Shown here: one piece after another, positions 10,464-22,020 of the stretch
How the letters are laid out: each line of letters begins with the position of its first letter
Position numbering within the stretch: position 1 is the stretch's first letter
DNA from: Halichondria panicea
Lineage: Eukaryota; Porifera; Demospongiae; Suberitida; Halichondriidae
Length of the DNA stretch: 64,000 nucleotides
Direction of reading: 5' to 3'
Assembly: GCF_963675165.1 (NCBI RefSeq)
Contig: NC_087383.1
Span: 2,386,979-2,450,978 of the forward strand
The notes under the pieces: generated by a model
The model's input: only the letters and a program-made list of their open reading frames with translations
The model's database searches: none
Told to the model about the DNA's origin: nothing
Position numbers and translations under genes: made by a program

Positions 10464-11699
10464 CTGCAAGTGACAGAAGATTTAAGTTGAGGTTGAGAAA
10501 AGAGTTTCATGCAATAAAGTTAGAAGACACTGAATAAGCAGATTACCAGATAAAGTACAGCATAATTATGTTCTGGACAGGAAATTGTCCGGGTATAATT
10601 GGAACAGATTTTTATAGCGCATGCGAAGTGTCCGGGAATAATTAGCATGCAGCTGCATACGAGTGAGCTAAGTTTAATAGAACAGGGTACGACTGAATAG
10701 TTGCACTATTATAGCTATCTAAAACTAGATACTCAAAGCTATCTAACTGCAGCACTCTAAGTATTACTGGCTGGTTATGACTGTAACTCAACTTTTCAAG
10801 GTATTGTCCGGACAAATGTAATATTAAAGCACAAGAGTGTCCGTTGTATTAGAACAACGAAAATTGGCAGGCAAGAGTGTCAGGGATAATTAGAAGTTTC
10901 TGAGGCGATAAATTAGAAGATATACGGTACCTCAGAAACAGACATGCAAGTTCGTTGTCTAAGGACATAATTATTGCAGTGCTTATAACTATGGCTAATA
11001 CAAGGGTGCTCAGTTAAAGTCGACCATACATACTTGATCCATATTATACATGTACCCTGGGAGCAGTACAATAAGTCAAGAGCTCATAGTAAAAAAGAGA
11101 GAGTATCGAACGCATCGCTATCTTGCATCAGATATATTCGGAAAGTAACGTGACACCCTGTCTGAAACACGTCATCAATTAAATTGATCAGTTACAAAGC
11201 AGGAAGTTACGCTACTTTCCAAATACATCTTATGCTACGTTGGATACTCTCTCTCTCTTATTATGGGACTCTTGTTATTAGCGGCCTCTCAAAAAATTGG
11301 CTAAGAATAATTACATGTACACAGCTGTAGGTACACACTTGCCCAACCCACTCACCAGAGAGGACACCTTCGAGGTTAGGTAAATTTATGACCTCTAAAA
11401 GTAGCGACAGCTGCATTGACAATTAATTTTTAATGCCGCGTCCTAAATGGAGGTAAATGTAGGCACACCCTAGTAAAGTAGTAAAGATTCTAACTCACTG
11501 GAAAATACGTTTTTAAGTGGCTATAGAAATCGAGGCAAGTAGACTGAGTAGAGTTACATGTACCTCCAATTAGATGAGACCCTCTAAATAATGGACACCA
11601 GGTCTTCAACATGATTTCAACCTCCAAAAGAAGCGATCTCTGGCTTCAATAAGTTTTAAAAAGTGTTGCTTTAATTAAAGGTCTTACGGTAATCACATT

Positions 11700-11925
11700 T
11701 CTTACTTGAATACGTCGGGTTCATTACTGACAGGCAGCATTCTCAGCCTCAAACTGTGCAAAGGAACAGAAAACATGATCCACGACGTACCTTACAAGGT
11801 AACATAAACCAAGAGATGAACCAGACAATCATCTATGGCTAATAAATTGACTCACCATCTTTCCATTGGGAGAATGCTGTAATACTTTAGCAATGGAGCC
11901 AGGTTTTGTCTCTAGCTCTAGCTAG
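11700..11925 (-). pseudogene. First-exon remnants of the minus-strand gene (IAKVLQHSPNGK and AENAALSVMNP exons)
   Basis: Two short exon-like pieces recur together. One, ending near 11862 at a GTGAGTC donor, reads PGSIAKVLQHSPNGKM. The next, near 11755-11710 after a GCACAG acceptor, reads AENAALSVMNP. The pair is found again at 48900-49080 and 58440-58625, always just upstream of the kinesin exons and just before an NLR start or a break. The second piece alone occurs at 34110-34175 and near 62150. I do not recognise the domain; they may be the 5' end of the kinesin-like gene. Confidence 0.4.
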
Positions 11926-11973
11926 CTCTGTGGGTGAAAACATTATGTCTTTGGTGGGTGTGGTGGTGAATGT

Positions 11974-12023
11974 AAAAAGTGGGTGTATCTCAATCTTAGA
12001 TATCTGAGATACACCCACTTTTT
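11974..12023. promoter_or_regulatory. Hairpin between head-to-head NLR-3 and minus-strand gene starts
   Basis: The inverted arms AAAAAGTGGGTGTATCTCA (11974-11992) and TGAGATACACCCACTTTTT (12005-12023) form a 19-bp stem with a short loop. A copy with one change stands at the same place before NLR-5 (58702-58750). It lies about 90-140 bp upstream of the NLR ATG. It may be a regulatory stem or a small element; no promoter motif is evident. Confidence 0.4.
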
Positions 12024-12114
12024 TTGCAAGTCATGCAAAAACAACAACACTCAATAATATATTTCAGAGAAATCTAGAGCTAGCTAGCTGCAAGGCACAG
12101 ATTTATTTACTGGA

Positions 12115-13065
12115 ATGGCCACTAAAGAGCAGAACCAAGGTATAAAGACTGTCATGTTTCCTATAAAGGATAAACCCAATGATTGCTAAAGCATAAAACC
12201 CTCATTGGTGATTGCTAACCTTGTGTGCTTGCTATCTATTTTCAGAGCTCACAATTGACGATCTGAAGACAGAAATGAAACTGACTGATGAGCAGCTCAA
12301 TACAGTAATAAAGGAACCAGATCTACCCGAGTTAGCAGCATGTTTCGACAATGTTCACAAAGGCTATCTTGAAAAATTGGAGCTCTCACCTGGAGAGCAA
12401 ACTGACGTGAGGACTAGAGCATATGTAGATGGCACTCTGGCAGGAATGTTGCTGTCTACTTAATTGCTATTGTTACACATACAATTCTCTATTAACTATC
12501 ACCAGGAATGGTACTCACCTATTGTTTTGTTTCCCCAGACTCCACCACCTCGTGTCCTCCCTCCCGAGAGAGGGTCCTGCTGAACCACAAGCTGTCCTCG
12601 TACAGGGACTACCTACAAAGTCGCTACAGAATGCAAGTATCCACATCAGCCACACAATGGCCTCCCGTCCCAACAAAGACAATTTTCGAACTAGCCATGA
12701 TTCAGAAGGAGGAAATACAGAGAGGAAGAATCGACGATGAATTTGTTAGGCTAACAATTACGGGGAAAATTGACGATATTTTACTTCAAAAAACTCCGGT
12801 TAACTTAACTAACATTTTCCCTGAGATTGAGGATACACGAAACTTTGTGTTGATTGAAGGAGCTCCCGGCTCTGGCAAGAGCACCCTTGCTCTACACATC
12901 TGTCAGGAGTGGGCAAAGGGGAAACTGTTCCAACAGTTCGATATTGCAATCCTGGTGAGACTGAGAGATCCCCTCGTTAGAGAAGCAAAAACAATAGAAG
13001 ATCTTCTCCCTTGTAGGAATTCAACACTGGCATGCCAAATAGGGGCAACAATTATAATTAATTGA
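12115..13065 (+). pseudogene. NLR-3: Death-NACHT receptor copy, broken twice
   Basis: Exon 1 is 12115-12139 (MATKEQNQ, donor GTATAA). Exon 2 begins at 12246 (acceptor TTTTCAG) and encodes the Death-type domain as far as GTLAGMLL. Compared with NLR-2 about 0.2 kb is deleted there, removing the last part of the domain, the exon 2 donor and part of intron 2, so the frame runs into a stop near 12463. Exon 3 starts at 12539 and keeps the linker and Walker A (GAPGSGKST), then ends at about 13055 before Walker B; the sequence switches to AT-rich DNA like that after NLR-1 (1380-1420). No LRR remains. It may still be transcribed but cannot give a full receptor. Confidence 0.82.
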
Positions 13066-13469
13066 TTGATTATTAATTGAGATTGATTGTTATTCATACA
13101 GTTTTGACAATTGATTTTAATTCTGCCATAATGCATTCAATGACAATTTAAATGCATAGAGAAAAGTAGTGAAGTATTATATACTAGTATATATAATTAT
13201 GTTAGACACTATAAAAACAAATATTGTTAATTAATTACAACTTGTTAATAGCACAGCAATAACAAAGGCTTCTCCTTGGTAACAATAACAGACACACAGA
13301 CACACGCACACGCACACAGTCAGCTTTACCGTAGCCCTCGTGCGGCTACGCCTCGAGGCATAACAAGGGCTTCTCCTGGTAATAATGATAAATGCTCACA
13401 TGCACAGTAAATTGTCAATGAACACAAAGCAATTTGCTAGTGAAAATCCAATTTAACGCTCTGATGCCT

Positions 13470-13803
13470 TTTGTTCATATAATTATGAGGAAGATGAGCA
13501 AATTAACGTTCACTTTAGCCCTCCCAAACATCTTCTAAACATCTTCATGATTGCCAGGCCCTCGTATTGCAGCTGAAGGAGGTCCTGTGTGGGGAGAAGA
13601 GAGGGCAGTGAAACACTTCAACTGGTATAAGACAAAGAATGCATGTATTCTACATAACACAAAATCATATTAGTACTCCCTTTATTGCTCCCCTCACCTG
13701 GAAGATCAGCTCCACCTTCTCTATCTGCCTGCCCAGGAAACGACCAGACACCTCAAACTTGCTCACATCCACTGACGTCATCTTAAACACAACATTTCTG
13801 AAC
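13470..13803 (-). pseudogene. IQGAP-type C terminus, copy 3 (best upstream exon)
   Basis: Two exons on the minus strand. Exon 13803-13698 (106 nt, acceptor CCCCAG, donor CAG|GTGAGG) encodes FRNVVFKMTSVDVSKFEV..., then the FLGRQIEKVEL segment, with no break. The next begins at 13584 (acceptor CCACACAG) with DLLQLQYEGLAIMKMF and then meets the 11-bp tandem duplication (about 13522-13545) and a stop. This is the RasGAP_C end of IQGAP scaffold proteins, which bind Rho-family GTPases and actin. Upstream remnants continue to about 14700. It lies 0.4 kb after the truncated end of NLR-3. Confidence 0.72.
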
Positions 13804-14719
13804 CTGGGGGAGTGTTAACATAGCGCTCAACGTTACACATAGAGGCATAAAATAAGTCAATAGCCTCACACTGAAATAGATTAGTAGTAGAATCTGGACA
13901 AAGTACGTACAAGAGCAATAATATTAAGAGCACATGTCGATGATTATCATGTTGTTTGATCATAGTAGAGGGATTCCCAGAATAGTACATCAATGACAAG
14001 AGACATACGAAGCTCTTAACATCAATACCGTGACACACCAATGTACGCAGGAATTGAAAGCATAATTATATTTTATTTAGTATATAGACAGCCCGTATTA
14101 AAGATCTAAGCACACAACACAAGTATGTGTTAGTATCTGCTATGCACTCTCCAGTACGTAGGTGGAGACTTACAGAATGGGTGGGGCATATCTCCATGGA
14201 CACTGATGCAGATGATTTGTTTGATCACGTCAGAGTACGCGTCAATACCCAGCTATCTCTCCGGGGAGTCCACTGTCGATGCCCACAGGAAGAACCCTCT
14301 GGGGGGGGAACAGTGAGAGTCATATTATGATTCAGTTCCGGGAATAAATGTCATAGAAAGTCACTAATTGACTCACATTTTTTCCAGCCGAGGCAAATGG
14401 AGCACAGCTATAGGTTACGTCTCTGTGGGACATGGAAAAATTGATTTACTGAAATTGTGTATCAGGTTTTAAGCAACTAATAAGGATTATCACTTATTGA
14501 GCGCACAATTCCCCGCCCACACACACCTGGTCAGTAGACAGCTGATTGCCTATCCACAACATTGAAGGATTTTATCGCAGCTATGTACTTCATTGTACAG
14601 CTGCAAGGGGAGTGACGTGTGATACAGTGAAAGTCAGTACAACACAGTTAGTGTATGTTCACCAAAGAGGTACATGAGATTGTTCTGACAAATCATTCTT
14701 GTACTCTCTAATACACTAA

Positions 14720-14890
14720 CAGGGTTTCATCTAGGATAACAAGTTGGGGGGGGGGGGGGAGATTTGGGAGTGCGTAAGCGCGTCACAAAATGTTTGGCTA
14801 TATGCCCACTTTTGTTTAAATGATTACATCATGCTTAACTTAATGCTAATGTGATGACATGTAGTACTAATGTGATGATGTCATTAGTTA
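14720..14890. mobile_element. CAG...CTG miniature element, copy 2 (3' end lost)
   Basis: The left end CAGGGTTTCATCTAGG follows ACTAA at 14715-14719, as in copy 1, but the right end and its flank are missing. Homology stops near 14885 where unrelated AT-rich DNA begins, marking a rearrangement breakpoint. Confidence 0.6.
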
Positions 14891-16540
14891 TTAGATTCGC
14901 TAAATAATAACTTAGGTACTTTACTGGATACCCAATTGAAACAAAATTAAAATTCCTCACAATTCACCACAACCACAGACAAGTACTATCTATGAATTAG
15001 ATTATTTTTACACCACAACTGTCAAAGATAAAAATCACAAATGTACACAGTCATTTTGAAACATACCTTGTAACTCCCCCCCCCCTGTACGAGTTATATG
15101 TTTGTGTTAAGCACACTTAACAGTGTACTCTAAAAGCTACATTTTGATAGTAAAAACTTGGGTATGATGTAAACACTACTGACGTTTTGGCAGGATTAGT
15201 GGAACATATATTTATGGTCCATTCCCCCCTTAAGCCGTGGCTATTTTAAACCACCTCGCTATTCTGGCCAAGCTTCACTGTGCCGGATTAACAAGAGTCT
15301 ACTGTACGTGTATTAACGAGTGCTGCAAGCTGCGCTGTGCTAATGCCTCTCGTCATGTTTCGCTTTCTCTCAAACTATGAGAGTGTTAGAGAGGTGAAGA
15401 GGTAATTACATAATGTATTACTGTTGACAGAATTGAATTACAAATAGAATAGGAGAGGAGCTGAATGTAAACAGAAGCCTATCTGATGGCTTGATGAATA
15501 ATCAATCTTCAAAGATAGAGCAGTTATTTATATAACCTGTAGCCAAACAGCGGGAGCAAACCTTTGTCAAAGGCACAATCTGTACAGAATAGTAATAGAG
15601 AATTTGGATCATGAGGCTTATATTTAAATACAATTACCGTAGTATTTGCAAAAAGTAGAAAAGACTGGTGTTACATGCATCTATTGTTACCAGACTTGTG
15701 TACTCTATTGTTATCTATTCTATAATCATTGTTGTGCTTGTGGCTTCTTACCAGAATCCCAAGAAAAAGTAGATCAGGATCTGGATTATCTCACATGTGG
15801 GGATGAGCACGCATGCGCATTAAATCTACATGTACAAGAATAATGGGTGTCTGCAAAGAAAACAAATGGCTACTATAGTCTATATAGCTAATAAAACCTC
15901 TTTTCTGGCTCTTAGCTAACAAAAAGCTCGCGCTTTAGTGCAAGGCTAACTTATAAGTTGAATAGAAATTTTGTACGAACAGATGATTCTACGAAAGATT
16001 CTGAAGAGACTGCAACAGCCTTCAATGTGGGTCAAACTAGTCATAACTCAAGAAAGAAGCCTTAGTTTGCTAATCCACGAAACAAAGTCCAAGAAAACGT
16101 GGCTAGAAGCCTATAGAAGCTGTTAGTTTTTGTCGCATTGCAACCGTTGAGCAGTTACAGCTGGAATACACACACACACACACACACAGTCTGTTTGAGC
16201 CCTTTCTCGGTATAGACAAATAGTTAGCTAAGTGATACTAGACAGGCTAGAAACAGGTTCTATTCCGCTATATGCAATTGAAATACTGTAGCTAAACTAT
16301 AGCAAGCATTCATGCACATTGACTTCACTATTGCTGTGCCAACAATTCTTAGATAGAGAGCAAAGTGAGTACAAAATGGCTGCAGGAGCACAACATACAG
16401 TGATGGAGGCCCTGGGTGGGGCTCACATGAACAAAGAGAGGAAATGTTAACAATAGTGAGGCTAAATGCTAGAGTCCAAAAGTACAACTTGACAGCAGCA
16501 AATTATGGTTTAAATTGTAGTAAATATTACGTAAGTTATA
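14891..16540. other. Gene-free stretch with an R1 block
   Basis: No exon with family resemblance is seen. Bases 15890-16200 are the R1 internal block, inverted relative to 1500-1800, ending in a CA run (16160-16188). Fragments near 15230-15310 resemble the intron pieces of the kinesin repeat (compare 8820-8900). Confidence 0.4.
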
Positions 16541-17407
16541 GTTATAACACGGGCACGAGGGATGTATGGAATATATTGCACTGAAGCACGAGGGCGCCAG
16601 CCCCGAGGGCTGAGTGCAATATATGCCATGCAGCCCGAGTTCACGCGTTATAACTAGTTTATATCCCGAGGGCATAGCAACATAACACTGTCCTAGTAAC
16701 ACAATATAAACAGCACAAAAAAAAACAGAGACAACTCTAGACACAGCTCCATCTCTTCTCTCTTCTAGACGCCAGTATCTGCAGCGTATAAGATTGGCAT
16801 GACCGACGAATGGCTTGACACAAAATTGTTGGAGTTTCAACTGAAATCTGCAAAACAGCCCCACCCCACTTCTGGTGCTGCAAAACAGCCCCGCCCCACT
16901 TACTGCTGCAAAGAAACAGCCCCACCCCACTACTCAGTGAATACATGGTATTAGCTGCTGGTCTACGCTCGGCCTCATAACCAAGCCAAGAAAGCTCGCT
17001 TCTACACTGCTGCAAAACAGCTCATGCCCCCAGCAAAAAGAGCCACTTCTAGTGCTACGGTGAAGCAGAATTGACATGCATCACGATGTCGAGGACTAGG
17101 TCGATCTAGGAACACAGAATCTTCAACAAAATGAATCTTGGACAACTTTAAAACCTGCATGGTTGCAAGAAGAAACTCCAGCAGTGCTGAACATTCATTC
17201 CTGCATGGCTGGACATACTTTAAAACTTGTTATTTCTCATGCGTATTAATTTAATTTTAATTTAATTGTCTGTCTAATTGCCAGAGGGGCGTTTTGCGGT
17301 CAGTGCAATATGACTTTGCGGTCAGTGCAATATGACTTTCAGCAGTGCAATATGCTTCATATTGCACTTGGCAACAACGTAGCAACGGGATATAATAAGG
17401 TATAACA
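16540..17407. mobile_element. Palindromic repeat element with GTTATA...TATATCCCG ends
   Basis: The block at 16540-16590 returns inverted at 16600-16650 (GTGCAATATAT and GTTATAAC motifs). A second pair of ends, TTATATCCCGAGGGCA at about 16661 and GCAACGGGATATAATAAG at about 17382, brackets a core containing three tandem AAACAGCCCCACCCCAC-type units (16850-16940). Tandem GCGGTCAGTGCAATATGACT units lie at 17296-17340. The plus-strand core has a short reading segment (IGMTDEWLDTKLLEFQLKS) that looks like a protein remnant but is unassigned. Confidence 0.5.
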
Positions 17408-17515
17408 TGTATGCACCAACACAGTCAGCTTTAGCGTATCCCTCGTGCGGCTACGCCTCAAGGCATAATTATACAGTATTCACCGAGTGCAAACATGTAC
17501 ATGCAAAAAACTCAC

Positions 17516-17646
17516 ATCTGAGTTGCTGTCCAATTCTCAGCCATGACACCCGGGTCCATGATTTGAGACCTCTCGAGCAGCTTCTCCTCCAGCTCCCTCA
17601 GCAGGTCATCCTCTAGACATTGAATGGTCTCACTCTTCTCCTCAAC
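17516..17646 (-). pseudogene. Isolated kinesin-like coiled-coil exon
   Basis: It repeats the VEEKSETIQCLEDDLL exon (see 55954-55805) with donor and acceptor present, but a deletion near 17525-17540 removes part of the ELVRELELANS end. It stands alone after an R1 arm at 17421-17468, so it reached this place by rearrangement. Confidence 0.6.
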
Positions 17647-17749
17647 CTGACAAGGGAACATCAATAAGTTGCTGCCAGGTGGAGAATACTCGACATACAA
17701 TAGTGACGTGCATGTACAGTCAACTACTGAAAATCTGGCAATGAAATTT

Positions 17750-18700
17750 AACGGTATTCTCCCACTTTGAGATAAAGGTCAGCTTAAAGTTGGACTGTAG
17801 GTTAGGTATTAAATAGGCATCTGCTATCAGGGTTGTTGCAATAACTATTATAAAGAGATAGTACGTACGTGTAATCACACAGTACACCATCAGATCGGCT
17901 ATTCAGAGCATAGATCATACAGTATATACTGTACAAACTGTGCAAAGGAACAGGAAAACATGATAAACCGGCATTACGGTAACTTAAACCAACAGATGAT
18001 AAATAGACTAAAATCATGAAAACTCACTAATAATAACGAGTGTTGCAAACTGCGATGTGCTAATGCATGCTTCTCACTTATAGTTTCGATTAGGGGGGAA
18101 GGGGCTAAATGAGGCTCTTTATACTGCTAATCACAGGGGCCCCTCTTTCCGTATTCCCCCAAAACCTAATCGCAGTCTCGTGACCCCTAACCTCTAGCGT
18201 GAGAGATATGAATGGGCACGTACATTTAACATCTGCTTAACCGGTACCTCGCGGATATGACACAACAAATCTACTGCAACCTGTAAGATTAGTCTGATAT
18301 ACATGTACCACAGAAACAGTGTGCTTGCTTGCATACATGCTAATTTAAAACTACTCACATCTGCATAGTTCCAATTTTCACTCCAGCTCAGCCATGACAC
18401 CCGGGTCCATGATTTGATATCTCTTGAGCAGCTTCTCCTCCATGTCTAGATGACTGCACTTCTAGAAGGTAAAAGGAAAACAAAATAATGCATTTGGTAA
18501 AGATCTACTCTCATGCAAACAACATTGTAATTAGTATTGAGAGCAAATACATGTGATGATCATTACCAAATTTACTGGTAAAGGGTCAAACTGTTAGCAA
18601 GAGAGTTCATAATAGACGAACTCTTGCTGTTAGTATGTAAAATTGCCAGCTATGGACCCCAACTAGTACCTACATGCAAATTTTAGGGGGGGGGGAATTG
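17750..18700. repeat. Segmental duplication with 62240-63720
   Basis: The two stretches match closely from about 17935 to 18730 (62240-62766 and 63505-63765 on the other side of an inserted element). The block includes a degenerate coiled-coil exon piece (about 18365-18470; ISNHGPGCHG-type antisense of the 17.5-kb exon). The copy here has the empty transposon site at 18458-18464. Confidence 0.7.
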
Positions 18701-19344
18701 GAGCTAGGGGGGGATATCCCCCTTCCCCCCTGTATGACACCCTGCTCACCCTTTAGAAGACTGCCCCCCCCCATACACACACACTCACCCCTCTAGAAAA
18801 ATGTCCCACCATAGCCTTCGGAGCTGTCTCCCTCCTCTTAGCAATCACTCCATCAATGTGCGTCGTCTTGAGTACCTCATTTCGACTGATCTTGGACGCT
18901 AGATGCAGCACACCCGCCACTGTAGCACCACTCTGTGATGTGCCTTAAGGCCTTTCTCCTTCACAGCAAGCTCTTGCAGCTGGTGTAGGAAGACCAGTAT
19001 ATCCGAGAGCCCTTGATAAGAGAATTCCAGTGTCAGGAGAAATACGAGTTGGTAGAAAGCGAGTGTGTTAGCAGGGCTAGTGCAGATAGCTTTGGCCAGT
19101 TCCAGGAGATTGGTGAAGAGAGAGTTGACTGTTTTAGAGAGGAACCTTTTCAAAACCACACCCAGTGAGAGCCCTACAGCCTCCAGACTCACCCAATCAC
19201 TGCACAAGGGGAGGGTATAAATACACGTACATGTAGCTGTAAGCACTGCACATGATTGTATACATACATGTAGTGAAAGCTAAGACAAAATGGACCTGTA
19301 TAACTGACAAATAAAATCTAGTACGCCCACTGAACATAGCATGT

Positions 19345-19520
<176 letters not shown>

Positions 19521-19739
19521 GCGTGTTGAGAGGAATCTTGTCCTTGTTGGCATGGTGATCTACGAGACGATGCCAGAGTAGGGCCACATCCAGCTGTGTG
19601 CTGGGCTCTCGAATGAGGAGCAATTGGACGAGGGAGGCAAACAGTTGCCCTGGGAACGCAGTCTCCAGCACTGATGCGTGACAGGTGTCAGCCACCGCCC
19701 TCAAACACTTGACCAGGGAGGTAGTCAACATGGGGCTGC

Positions 19740-20480
19740 ATAATAAAGGAGAGAGTACAATTATGGAAGCATAAACACTTAGTAATGCACGCAGTCTATT
19801 GTGCATGGTCACATAATTATAAGCACGTCATCCTCTATAATATTCCCCACTTGGGGTCTGTATCAAAGCAACTGGCTGGGGTTTAACTACCATAAACCCC
19901 AGCCCTAGCCTGGAGCACATTCCTCATAAACTCCCTTGCCTTGAGGGCGCACTGATTTTATACTAGATCTACACAGCCAAAAAGAAGCTAGACACTTGTT
20001 GACAAAGGCAGGACAGATGGGTGGGGCTCACTGCTTGGACATTGACAAGTTAGTGCGTAGAGCTAGAAGCTTAGCACTGGCTAAAAGCTATACGCACAAC
20101 CTTTTTGCCTCAATAGTTTTTGAGACTGTTAGCTAGTTGTATCCAAGGTAAGGTAGCTTAGGTAACAAGTACTTTTCATTCAAGTGGGTATATAACACTT
20201 ACTGTCCACTACATTTGAATTTATGGCAAACGTAAACCATCCTTGGCCTCGGAGCTTCACCCTCGTCCTCGGAGGTTTACTGCCATAAATTCTGATGTAC
20301 GGACAATAAGTATAACATAATATCATAGTCTACTCAAAGGTTACTGCTATAAACAGGATTCACGAAGGCACCAGAATCAGAGAACACGTACATGTACAAA
20401 CAGTGTTTATGACAGGAAACTAAACACATACATGTACACAAATAGCTAAATGAAGCAAAAGCTGTAAAATATCATTCTCA
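19740..20480. other. EFR3 intron without recognisable features
   Basis: The stretch contains an inverted pair near 20205-20300 (TACTGTCCACTACATTTGAATTTATGGCA and its reverse later), the look of a small element, and nothing coding. Confidence 0.4.
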
Positions 20481-21059
20481 CCTGTTTTGAGTATCCTGAG
20501 ATGCCAGAGGATGTACAGACAGTCCAGTGGTGGCTCTGCTATCAAGACCCCTTGAGGCCACGGGTACATAAGAGTTGATGAGCTCCAGTATATCTGGCTT
20601 ATGATAGTCGGGAAGGACTCCTGCAAACTCCCCCACAGTGATAGTGATGGATTGCTGAAAGGTTAGAGAGGACGTGAGGTCGGAGGGGCCTTCTGAAACG
20701 GTTTCTATGGAGATACGGAGGTGGCGGAACCAGTGTACGGAATATATCCAGTACAGACGGACCTGCATGAGTGGACACAAGCTAAGTAATGTAAATACAT
20801 GTATGCAGATTTAAAGCGTGGAATTAAACCATACTACGTATAATGAAAGCACCACGGGTGCTGATGCCTCGGTAGAGGTGCCAAAGCTACATAACATAAA
20901 GCTAGCTTTTATACACACATTGATCATGATGAACATTTTTAATTTTGCTACATGCAGAATCCAGAATTACAGGGAAACTCAAAGAGTGGGTAATGACCGA
21001 CCGTGATTGTTGTTAAAAGCGATCAATGCCATGCAAAAGTTCAAGTAGAAAATGAATGG

Positions 21060-21390
21060 CTGCAAGCCAGCAGAGCTTTGCAGCTCTCTTCTCACTCTTG
21101 CAGCTATAGCTAGCGTTCTAGTGCAGAGCTAACTACTAAGTAGAGTAGCAACACTCGGTGAACAAGTTTTGGTACGGACTCTTCTGAAAAGGCTGCAATG
21201 GCATTCCAAGTAAGCAAAACTAGGCATAACTCGAGAACGAAGCATTATTTTGCAAATCCACAAATTGAAATCCCAAGAAAACATGACTAGAAACTCTTAC
21301 TTGCACTTGATTCATCCTTGAGCAGCTGTAGCAGTCTACACACACACAGACACACAAACACACTACTGTATGCGCACCGAGGCATAATTA
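21060..21390. repeat. R1 block, diverged copy in an EFR3 intron
   Basis: It matches the 15890-16200 block in layout (tandem matches around GGCTGCAATGGC, CATAACTCGAGAA, GAGCAGCTGTAGC), ending in CA runs and CGAGGCATAAT. Divergence is greater than between the other copies. Confidence 0.55.
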
Positions 21391-21442
21391 TAGAGATTAA
21401 GCCAGTGTCAAAACATACATGATTGTACAGTCAGTGGATAAT

Positions 21443-21575
21443 GTACCCTGGGGGGCTGTGGGGAGTACATGATAGATACTGTACACTGGGGGGCTGTGGG
21501 GGGTACATGATAGATACTGTACACTGAGGGGCTGTGGGGGGTACATGATAGATACTGTACACTGGAGGGGGTACA
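21443..21575. repeat. 38-bp minisatellite, 3.3 copies
   Basis: The unit begins GTACACTGGGGGGCTGTGGG and ends TACATGATAGATACT. Three full copies and one partial one lie in the EFR3 intron where the expected exon between 22065 and 20762 is missing. Confidence 0.85.
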
Positions 21576-21822
21576 TGTGAGTGGAAAGTACAATACACAT
21601 GTAGGTACTGTCTTCGTGGGGATACATGTCTACACTGGAGGGAACAATTGATCAAGAATAAACAAGGAGTATGTTGGACCTGAAAGCTATCAATGTTACA
21701 CAACAGAACAAAGCAAAAAGCAACGAAATACTGTTGACAGTCCGTTATGGACAGTCAAGTCAGAATTTACAGTCGATCGTATGACCACAAGTATTTTTAT
21801 CAGCATGATGCACTATACACTA

Positions 21823-22020
21823 CCGTATAGCGGCTAATTTTCGTGGGGTAAAATATTCGTTATTTTCGTAGGCAGGCTGACCTCCACGAAATTTTAACTG
21901 GCTTTATCAGAACGTAGGAATGTCGTGCAGCCACGAGACTAAACGAAATTTTTACTCACGAAAACCACAGTTTCTCGAGTTAAACGAATTTTTACCCCAC
22001 GAAACTTACCCGCTATACGG
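21823..22020. mobile_element. TA-flanked miniature element, CCGTATAGCGG family
   Basis: The ends are CCGTATAGCGG and CCGCTATACGG with TA on both sides (21821-21822, 22021-22022), the mark of Tc1/mariner-type insertion. The inner arms repeat TTTTCGTGGGGTAAAA-type sequence in inverted form. No coding sequence is present. Confidence 0.75.
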
